Shown piece after piece: positions 18,881 to 26,361 of a stretch of DNA of 39,206 nt. The position numbers were made by a program, and so were the translations under genes. Location: the NCBI GenBank assembly GCA_023245775.1, contig JAHFJR010000012.1, positions 1 to 39,206 on the forward strand. The letters are read 5' to 3'. The notes under the pieces were generated by a model. That model made no database searches. It was not told where the DNA came from and worked only from the letters and a program-made list of their open reading frames with translations. Every line of letters begins with the position of its first letter. Positions within the stretch are counted from its first letter, which is position 1. The DNA comes from Candidatus Peribacteria bacterium. Lineage in GTDB: Bacteria > Patescibacteriota > Gracilibacteria > Peribacterales > Peribacteraceae.

Positions 18881-21800
18881 TCAACGCAGATGAGTCTTTC
18901 GCACGATCCATCGGCGCAGGAGCGGGAAGTAGAGCAGGAAGAAAAGGAAGAAGTATACGCTCCCCACAAAGCTATGGAAGAGTGTCAGAGCAAAATGAGG
19001 ATTCATTCTACCAACAAGCATCAGACTGAAGATACGCAGAACATTGAGGAGAAAGACAGCAACGAGTCCCAAGACAAACGCAATGATCATTCGAAGGACT
19101 CTGATGTTATGTTCTCGAGAGAGTGAGAAGACAAGGTAGACGAAGAAGAAGGTGAACAGGAGAATGTATCCAAACCCCGCACACGCGGGACCGATGACGA
19201 CACGAAAGCCATCCACACTCAGAATGGTGTAGCGAATATTCGCATAGACATTCCATGAGAAGAGGAGGAGCAACTTCGTGAGAATCTTCAGAACGAACGG
19301 TGCGATGGGCTTGAAGTAGAGCGCTTCGAAGACCGTCGTCAGGAAACAGAAGACAAGTGTTGCAAAAATGAACAACAGTTCCTTCCACTTCCTTGAACTC
19401 ATAGAAGGCGCGATGAAGACGTACGCAGGAAAGAACGGGAGCACTTGGAGCACCGCGACCAGACTGGCAAGCAGCGGTCCGCCTACAAGAGGATACCTCG
19501 CAAGAAGATCCTGCAGAGAGGTATACGCCGCATCGGTCGGATGCAGGAGAATGAACCCTGCGGCAACAGATGCTCCGATGGAGAGAAGCGATGCGGTCTG
19601 CAACCATGCATGCGCGTGTTTCGTCTTCGAACTCTCCATCTGCACACGAGGACGAATGAACGCGCACATGGCAAGAACGAGGGCCAACCACTCAACGGGC
19701 GAGGCGCTGTAATTGACGATCTCCAGATGATCCTCGCCAAGGATCTTATCAAACATCTTGCTCGTTGCAGCGAACGAGATCGCAACGGTCAGAGCGTAGG
19801 CGAAGAACACATAGGCACCGTCACTGCTCAGAAACCAATACAAAATATTTCTCGGAATTTGAAAGAGTGCCTTCCATGAGAGATGAACTTTTCTGCGAAG
19901 AACCCACCTGCCCGCTACGAAGAAACAGCCGAGAAGCACAAGCACAAAACCAACAGCAGAGAACTCGGGTATTGCGGTGCCACCAGTGCCGCTGTCTTCG
20001 CCCTCGCCACCCGTGCTCGTAAGACCAGTGATCACCCAGTACCCGCCCGTCACCGTAACCGCTATTCCTGATGTATCAAATCCTCCATTCGTCTGGATGA
20101 TCGTGCCCTGATCATTCGCGAGAAAACTCCAACTATCGCTACTCGTGCAACCAAGCGTGCTTTTACCCGAACAGAGACGTACCCGATCATGCGAAGATGA
20201 TTTTGGAACGTAGAGCGTGTAGGTGAGACCACTGCCGTAGTAACCCCCGTAGGTGGCAATATGAAAGAGCGACTTCTGACCACTGCTATCAGCGAAGGTA
20301 TTGTCATTCCAATTCCACCACGCACCACAGTAGGGATAAAACTGCATCGGTACATCAGCAATTTTCGTTCCGCTATACCCTCCCTTGCGAAACTTGACGG
20401 TATTGATCCACCCACCCCACCAACCATTCCACCAATCCCACCACCCCTGCAGACTCCCCCATCCTCCCCACCGACTATCCCACCAACTGCCCCACCAACC
20501 ATCCCACCATCCATCCCAACCACCCCAACCCCAACGACCCCAACCCCAACCCCAGTACAAACCATCGATCTGCTGCGTTCCCCCATTCACGTACGCATGG
20601 ACACCGGATGCAAGCATCCCAGTACCAACCATAGGAGCAATGTAGCATCCATTGTATGCACAGAGACTTGCACCCGTTCCAAGCCCCGCATACACGGTCT
20701 GCGAAATCGTAGGATCATACGACGTGCACAGGTAGCCCCCGTACCCGTAGACAAGAGCACCTGTGTTGTAGAACACACTCCCATCCGTAGGCGAAATGCA
20801 TACGTGCGTGAATGAAACCTGCATCCTGATCTGATCCACGCGGATCTCTCCACCATTCTCGAGAACGCAGGGAGTTGTGCACTGCGCTGAGAGATGGACA
20901 CCAAAATTCGATGCATTCACCTGATGCGTGGTCAACGAAGTATTATTCTGTGGAGGATCTGGCCAGAGATCCTGCGAATTCCCGTATAGCTTGTACTCAA
21001 TCCCTGAAGGCCACGAATTGACCACATCTGCCTTGTTTTGACCCACGAGAATGCCGTCAACAATGAGGCTGACCGTCTCATCCGTGATAGAGGGCGGAGA
21101 ATTTGCGAAGATCCCTCTCCATATACCTACTTGCACTCCATCCACTCTTGCGAACGGAATGTTGAAACCCCAGTCTGTTGCCTTCAAGCTGTTTCCCAGA
21201 AGTACTGGAATGCCACCGCCAGTATCAATCACAGCAGTCGCATAAGCACCATCGATAGCATGCAGATACCGTGCACCATCCGGATTCGCCCAATTCACTC
21301 CACGAATTCTTGGCACTTGATAAGTGCATGTCGTCGGATCAATCACGTAGGTGTCTGGAAGTTTGTTCGGATCGTAGTCATAGGCATAGACGCCAGATCC
21401 GAGAGTAGTGAATACGATCCTCTGATCAAGAACATGATCAGAAGTATCCTGGAGTGATGGGGCCAGAGCCTGAAAGACTATGGAACCATCGCGCTGACGG
21501 AGCGTGATACCCGTCGAAGTCGACTGCTGAAGAAGGGTCGGATCTTGCGTGACCTGAAACTGTAGAAGTGTTGGATCACATGGCCCATCAATCGTGATCT
21601 CTTTCTTCACCATCGCTCCCTGAACAGTGAAGCGCAAGATCACATGCTCTGCGAGATGATAGGAAACGGTCTTCGGAGATTCGAGAGTTGCTGCAGCACT
21701 CCCAGAAAAACTCATGCGAAAGAAATGATCACCCTGTCGATAGAGGTAGCTGGGACGAGCAAGATCGAAAGTGACATGAACATCTCTGGGGAGACGATCG

Positions 21801-22096
21801 AAGGTGATTCCATCGGATGTTGCATGTCCGGATTCTTCAATCGGAATCATCTGACCATGGTCATCATGGGTGAAGAGATCAATGCCATCGGAGACAGCGA
21901 TGAAGTGACCATCCGGAAAATGGAACGTGATCGCTCTATAGGAACGCATCGAGGGAACTTCGATGCCATCCGACGGTAGACCGTAGGCAACAGGGTCAAA
22001 GGATCCAAGCTGAAAGGACTGAGCTGCAACCTGGAGCGGCGCGCATACAAACAGAGTCGCTGCAACAACGAAGGAGGAAGACAAACGAAAGAGCAT
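18881..22096 (-). CDS. Fusion of paralogous secreted surface protein + internal PEF-CTERM-like signal + exosortase/archaeosortase-like transpeptidase domain (1071 aa)
   Basis: Residues 1 to about 735 parallel the downstream 755-aa protein (EVPSMRSYRAITFHFPDGHFIAVSDG; VKFRKGGYSGTKIADVPMQFY). AIPEFSAVGFVLVLLGCFFVAGRWVLRRK follows with PEF at 19961-19969. Then a multi-TM domain with GPACAGFGY (Cys codon 19181-19183), LLNVLRIF (Arg codon 19034-19036) and LFHSFVG (His codon 18974-18976). Confidence 0.85.
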   Translation of the reverse strand: MLFRLSSSFVVAATLFVCAPLQVAAQSFQLGSFDPVAYGLPSDGIEVPSMRSYRAITFHFPDGHFIAVSDGIDLFTHDDHGQMIPIEESGHATSDGITFDRLPRDVHVTFDLARPSYLYRQGDHFFRMSFSGSAAATLESPKTVSYHLAEHVILRFTVQGAMVKKEITIDGPCDPTLLQFQVTQDPTLLQQSTSTGITLRQRDGSIVFQALAPSLQDTSDHVLDQRIVFTTLGSGVYAYDYDPNKLPDTYVIDPTTCTYQVPRIRGVNWANPDGARYLHAIDGAYATAVIDTGGGIPVLLGNSLKATDWGFNIPFARVDGVQVGIWRGIFANSPPSITDETVSLIVDGILVGQNKADVVNSWPSGIEYKLYGNSQDLWPDPPQNNTSLTTHQVNASNFGVHLSAQCTTPCVLENGGEIRVDQIRMQVSFTHVCISPTDGSVFYNTGALVYGYGGYLCTSYDPTISQTVYAGLGTGASLCAYNGCYIAPMVGTGMLASGVHAYVNGGTQQIDGLYWGWGWGRWGWGGWDGWWDGWWGSWWDSRWGGWGSLQGWWDWWNGWWGGWINTVKFRKGGYSGTKIADVPMQFYPYCGAWWNWNDNTFADSSGQKSLFHIATYGGYYGSGLTYTLYVPKSSSHDRVRLCSGKSTLGCTSSDSWSFLANDQGTIIQTNGGFDTSGIAVTVTGGYWVITGLTSTGGEGEDSGTGGTAIPEFSAVGFVLVLLGCFFVAGRWVLRRKVHLSWKALFQIPRNILYWFLSSDGAYVFFAYALTVAISFAATSKMFDKILGEDHLEIVNYSASPVEWLALVLAMCAFIRPRVQMESSKTKHAHAWLQTASLLSIGASVAAGFILLHPTDAAYTSLQDLLARYPLVGGPLLASLVAVLQVLPFFPAYVFIAPSMSSRKWKELLFIFATLVFCFLTTVFEALYFKPIAPFVLKILTKLLLLFSWNVYANIRYTILSVDGFRVVIGPACAGFGYILLFTFFFVYLVFSLSREHNIRVLRMIIAFVLGLVAVFLLNVLRIFSLMLVGRMNPHFALTLFHSFVGSVYFFLFFLLYFPLLRRWIVRKTHLR

Positions 22097-22114
22097 GCGA
22101 TCGTCAGTATAGCC

Positions 22115-23782
22115 TCACGTAAACATTCCCACGATATCCCTCGGAAGCCGATTCAGCACCACGCCCTTCTTCAGCATTCCGCGGCCGAAGACCATGGGAC
22201 GACCAAGTGCATTCTCCTCCAATGCCAGAAGAACATCGCCATCATCAAACCCCGATGTAAGACTCGGAATATTCACGCCCTTGAATATCTCTTTCAGCTG
22301 CTCAAGTTTCAGCCCAAGAACCTGCTTGGTCGCCCGATGACCGCGAAGTGTCGCCATCTCGTGCGAGAGACGCGGCAGTCCGTGATCCGTGAATTTTCCA
22401 AAGGGCAGTCCGATGTAGTAGGGCTGCATCGGCAACTTCAGATCGATCGCGGACTCTGAAACAATACAGATCTGATCGCGCTGCGTGAGGAGCACTTCGC
22501 CCTCCTCGATGAACGACGTGCCGAACCAATCTTCCAATCGGTCCGCCATTTCTTTGACTCTCGCCTTCGGAATCAGTTCATACCGATGCGGCGGATCCGA
22601 CCATCGGCTTCGCTCCCTCGTGGGTGCCCGTTTCTCGAGTACAGCAGAGAAGAAGCCTTCGGTATCGTAGGTCTGGGGCCAGAGCCGCAGGAGTGGAAAG
22701 TGTAAGGTGGAAAGTGAAAAGTTATTTTTTAGTGATTGCTGAACCTTGATCGAATCTTCGATCGCTCGAGCGATATCAAACCCCATATCTGGGACGCGGC
22801 GGCCCAGCTCCGAGGTGGAACCAAAAATTTCCTTGGGATCAACGACTACAAGTTGATCACTAAATTTGTTCAAGACACTCAGCACCACGCCTTCGTTTTC
22901 CTCCGGTGTCAGCGTGCACGTCGAATAGACAATTCTTCCACTCACCTTGCAGGCATGCACAGCGGATTCCAGAAGTTCACGTTGCAGTTTCGCCATCTTC
23001 CCCGTGTTCTCAGCTGAACAGTAGTCGAGCGCATCGCTGTCCTTGCGCACCGTCCCCTGCGCGGTGCACGGAGCATCGCAGAGCACACGATCGAACTTCT
23101 CGGTCATATTTCCCGCAAACCATTGACCGACTTTTCGCGTGACAAGAGAACCGACAACCCCGCATCGTTGGAGATTCGTGAGCAGCGACCAGAGGCGCTT
23201 CTCTTGGACATCACTCGCGACGACGAGACCCCTTCCTCCCTCATCCCCTAACCCCTTCCCCCGAGGGGGGAAGGGGGACACACCAAATTCAGAATCAAGT
23301 TGCCCCTCTCCCCTCGGCCCGCCCGAACGTACCGGTTCGGCCAGCCCGACAGAGGTCTGGCGGGTACGGGCGGGGAGAGGGGGTTGGCCTGCCTGCCGGC
23401 AGGCAGGGGTGAGGGAACAAGCAATCTGCGTCGTCTTACTGCCTGGTGCGGCGCTCATATCCAAAATAACTTCTCCGGGTTTCGGATCCAGAAGCGCGAC
23501 CGGCAACATGCTCGCGGCCTCCTGCATGTAGACGTAGCCAAGTACATGGAGCAAATCTTTTCCGAGAGCTTCATCACGATTCTCGCGGTCGACGTAAAAG
23601 CCTTCTCTGCACCAAGGGACAGGATCGATCTTCCAGCTCTTCTCCTTCGCCCATTTCTTAAATTCATCAATCGAACACTTCAGCGTATTCACACGCATGG
23701 ACTTGCGAAGCGACTTGGCACTCGCAACATTTAGAGCCTTGAGATCGGTGAAGCCCGCGTAACGATCGAACGGATGGGACAT
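22115..23782 (-). CDS. RsmB/RsmF-type (NOL1/NOP2/Sun) 16S rRNA m5C methyltransferase, with repeat-derived in-frame insertion
   Basis: VILDMSAAPGSKTTQIA (SAM motif I), CDAPCTAQGTVRKDSDAL, GRIVYSTCTLTPEENEGVV (catalytic Cys), LRLWPQTYDTEGFFSAVLEK. Confidence 0.9.
   Translation of the reverse strand: MSHPFDRYAGFTDLKALNVASAKSLRKSMRVNTLKCSIDEFKKWAKEKSWKIDPVPWCREGFYVDRENRDEALGKDLLHVLGYVYMQEAASMLPVALLDPKPGEVILDMSAAPGSKTTQIACSLTPACRQAGQPPLPARTRQTSVGLAEPVRSGGPRGEGQLDSEFGVSPFPPRGKGLGDEGGRGLVVASDVQEKRLWSLLTNLQRCGVVGSLVTRKVGQWFAGNMTEKFDRVLCDAPCTAQGTVRKDSDALDYCSAENTGKMAKLQRELLESAVHACKVSGRIVYSTCTLTPEENEGVVLSVLNKFSDQLVVVDPKEIFGSTSELGRRVPDMGFDIARAIEDSIKVQQSLKNNFSLSTLHFPLLRLWPQTYDTEGFFSAVLEKRAPTRERSRWSDPPHRYELIPKARVKEMADRLEDWFGTSFIEEGEVLLTQRDQICIVSESAIDLKLPMQPYYIGLPFGKFTDHGLPRLSHEMATLRGHRATKQVLGLKLEQLKEIFKGVNIPSLTSGFDDGDVLLALEENALGRPMVFGRGMLKKGVVLNRLPRDIVGMFT
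23231..23425. repeat. Composite GC-rich palindromic repeat element inside the rsmB-like gene
   Basis: ccctaaccccttcccccgaggggggaaggggga; gcccgcccgaacgtaccggttcgg; perfect palindrome cctgcctgccggcaggcagg near the right side. Confidence 0.8.
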
Positions 23783-23801
23783 GGAGGCATGGTAGGAGAA
23801 A

Positions 23802-24190
23802 GTGCCTCACAAAGGGAATGCATCATTTGATTTCTCACTGAAAAAAAAGATAATGGGTCACTTCATGGGCAATCACGTTATCCACATCACCGGTGCCGCA
23901 GGAACTCTTGGTGGATCATTCTGCACCTCGTTCGAGTCTGCTCTGCCACATCACACGTTCGAGATTGCCGATATCAATGCAGTGAAACTGGGCGAAGTTT
24001 CAGGCAACTGCTATCCAAGAATGATAGACCTGCAAAAATCTGCAGAGTAGTAACCTAATCTCTACGACAATCCTGAGTCTGTCTTCTTTCCAGAGTGGAA
24101 AGATGTTTGCATTGCCTCAGCCGATTTGCCTTGTCTTCTCTCCCCAGTGCTGCCTCATCCCTATATCCCGCGTGTACGGTATCTCCTGAA
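23802..24190 (+). pseudogene. Possible degraded NAD-binding (epimerase/SDR-like) gene fragment interrupted by in-frame stops
   Basis: HVIHITGAAGTLGGSFCTSFESALPHHTFEIADIN resembles a Rossmann GxxGxxG start. Two consecutive in-frame stops (TAG TAA) at about 24048-24053 are followed in the same frame by an open, protein-like stretch (NLYDNPESVFFPEWKDVCIASADLPCLLSPVLPHPYIPRVRYLLKKRILPWFSYTKMF). Confidence 0.4.
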
Positions 24191-24200
24191 GAAAAGAATT

Positions 24201-24983
24201 CTACCGTGGTTTTCTTATACGAAAATGTTCAACAAAAAGACTTCCGGGATCAGATACTGCCGGTGCAGCAGCATGAAAAACATCACCTTGGAATACACTA
24301 TATCGACCATAGTGAGGTTGACGCTGAATCATCGCAAGCTTGTCCCGTAGATCGTTCTGCAATTCTTCTATAGCTAACCGATGCTGAGGGAAAGCATCGT
24401 AAGCCCAGTAGAGCGATTGAGTGAGACGGATTGAACGTGTTTTTAGATCAAGACGTTCATCAAAAAGAGGATCTGCACCCGCAGAGAGAATAGTACGTAT
24501 TTGGTCTCCATGAAGCAGCAACTCTTCACCAAGCTGTTGATCATCCAATACGAATTCCGTTGCTCTGTTCCCACTCTTCAGAGAAAGAGCGACCGTAAAA
24601 CCTGAATGTGTATGAATACACCCACCTCTATAAAACTCATTTGTTTTTGGATCACGGTCTGGAAGATACGCTTCCTTGTTGTAACCCAATACTGACATTG
24701 CACCTTCATCCCACAATTGACTGACAAATGGATCCTCCTCGCTTTCCAAATCAACCTCTCCTATCATTTCTTGCGGCTCAATGAAGACAGCCTGATAAGA
24801 TCCATCACTAAAATCTTGCTCGACACATGGCTTCAGTTTAGCTAAAAAATATGTATGCAACTCATGAATACGATGACCGCCCTGGAGCTGCACAACGGGA
24901 GCAAAAAGCTTTCCACGAGGAGTGATAAATTCACCCGTCTGCTTAATCCCAGCATGCTGCAAGATTTTCAAACTATCTGACAT
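24201..24983 (-). CDS. Hypothetical protein, possibly 2OG-Fe(II) oxygenase/double-stranded beta-helix-like (260 aa)
   Basis: Well-formed ORF; IHTHSGFTVALSL ... VFQGDVFHAAAPAVSDPGSLFVEHFRI is loosely reminiscent of a cupin/2OG oxygenase core. Confidence 0.55.
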   Translation of the reverse strand: MSDSLKILQHAGIKQTGEFITPRGKLFAPVVQLQGGHRIHELHTYFLAKLKPCVEQDFSDGSYQAVFIEPQEMIGEVDLESEEDPFVSQLWDEGAMSVLGYNKEAYLPDRDPKTNEFYRGGCIHTHSGFTVALSLKSGNRATEFVLDDQQLGEELLLHGDQIRTILSAGADPLFDERLDLKTRSIRLTQSLYWAYDAFPQHRLAIEELQNDLRDKLAMIQRQPHYGRYSVFQGDVFHAAAPAVSDPGSLFVEHFRIRKPR

Positions 24984-25067
24984 TTGAGTGATTTTACATT
25001 ACTGTTATATCATGTCAATATATACTCAAGTGTACATCGACTTCTCCACTGAAGTCTCCTGAAAACT

Positions 25068-25832
25068 ATGCTCAAAGCCGCTCTCATTCCCGGCATTCAA
25101 GACGAGCCAAAGGACTGGAAGGCTCTGGAAGAAGCGTGTTCGGACTTCCTCGAAATCACAAGAATTCGTCGCCCTCGTTACCGTCGCGAGTACGACGATA
25201 ACCGTAGATGGAAATCGTGGACAGGGAAAGTCGTCAAAGAATGTAGGAATCAGATTTCGACGAAGCAATACGATCTCCTCATCGGACATTCGGGAGGATG
25301 CAAACGCGTCCTTGATCTCATCGGTAATGAACATCTGCCAAAAACCGCTGTGCTCTTCAATCCTCCACGAACAAAAATCGAAAAAGGAAAAGTGCCTGAT
25401 CTCAGAAAAATTCGAGAACAAAGAAATAGAGAAAGAGCGAAGCACAAAGACAAGGTACCCACACGGGAAAGCGTAGGCATGCTTCTGCCTCTCATCACGA
25501 ATCTGCCCGAAGAAATTTGGATCCCGATGGTCATCCGACATGGAAAACATTCTCTCAATGGCTCCGTGAATCGTTCTCGAATGATTACTGAACTAAAATT
25601 ACACGGTAAGACGCGAGAGATCGCCGACGTGATTGCAGAAGTTGATGAAGAAATACATCTTCTTGTTCTTGATGCAGAAAATGATCCTTGGTTCGCTCCA
25701 ATAGAAGAGAGAGACAATGTGAAAGTCCATACTGACCCAGAAGCCGGCCACTATGGCCTGCACATGTGGAAAGTTCAAGAGACAAGCCAAAGAATCAGAG
25801 ATTTTTGCAAGAGAATGGGATTGATCTTATAA
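25068..25832 (+). CDS. Divergent alpha/beta-hydrolase-like protein (254 aa)
   Basis: LIPGIQDEPKDWKALEE start, nucleophile-elbow-like LLIGHSGGCKRVLDL, acidic LVLDAENDPW and late GHYGLH. Confidence 0.6.
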   Translation: MLKAALIPGIQDEPKDWKALEEACSDFLEITRIRRPRYRREYDDNRRWKSWTGKVVKECRNQISTKQYDLLIGHSGGCKRVLDLIGNEHLPKTAVLFNPPRTKIEKGKVPDLRKIREQRNRERAKHKDKVPTRESVGMLLPLITNLPEEIWIPMVIRHGKHSLNGSVNRSRMITELKLHGKTREIADVIAEVDEEIHLLVLDAENDPWFAPIEERDNVKVHTDPEAGHYGLHMWKVQETSQRIRDFCKRMGLIL

Positions 25833-25846
25833 GTAGACTTTTGGGC

Positions 25847-26320
25847 TCAGCAATCATCTGTCTGCTTTTTCCTCTTACCTCTTTTAAACGCAGAAAAGAA
25901 CGTCTGCATGAGATGACGGAATTTATGAAGAGCTTGAAAGGCCTGATGCTTCTCGGCATCACCTTCACACGACCCTTGTGCCATGTCTGCTACATACATA
26001 GCACCGGTCAGAGTACTCCTACGACGCCTCTGAGATCTATCTTCTCTGTTGACTGTGGGAAATTCGTCGCAAGGCTGTCTAAAATTCCGGTCGAGAGCCC
26101 AAAGCACAAATTCAACCTCTCTCGTTCCAAGCCAATCAACGTAACGATCGTCACAAAGCTTTTCCTGTAAGCCTAATTCTAGACGAATAATCAGTCGTGC
26201 AAGTTTCTCCTTACTGTCGCCACACAACTGCATCAGCGTTTGCTCAACGTGAGGTGTAAAGCCAGCTTCTTCCTTCATGACTTGTAGTACCTGCTTCGCA
26301 AGAAGAGAGGGTGCTTCCAT
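25847..26320 (-). CDS. Hypothetical protein (157 aa)
   Basis: ORF MEAPSLLAKQVLQVMKEEAGFTPHVEQTLMQLC..., convergent with the upstream plus-strand gene. Confidence 0.5.
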   Translation of the reverse strand: MEAPSLLAKQVLQVMKEEAGFTPHVEQTLMQLCGDSKEKLARLIIRLELGLQEKLCDDRYVDWLGTREVEFVLWALDRNFRQPCDEFPTVNREDRSQRRRRSTLTGAMYVADMAQGSCEGDAEKHQAFQALHKFRHLMQTFFSAFKRGKRKKQTDDC

Positions 26321-26361
26321 AGTCGATTATTGTACGTAAGAATCAAAAATCGATCAATACA

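Noticed and set aside
20261-20815. Proline-rich plus-strand ORFs (TPPTIPPIPPPLQTPPSSPPTIPP...)
   Set aside because: Reverse-complement artefact of the Trp/Gly codon tract (tgg/ggn read as cca/ncc).
23234-23420. CRISPR-like interpretation of the clustered repeats in the rsmB-like gene
   Set aside because: Nested palindromes without regular repeat-spacer periodicity, lying inside an open coding frame; no cas genes in the window.
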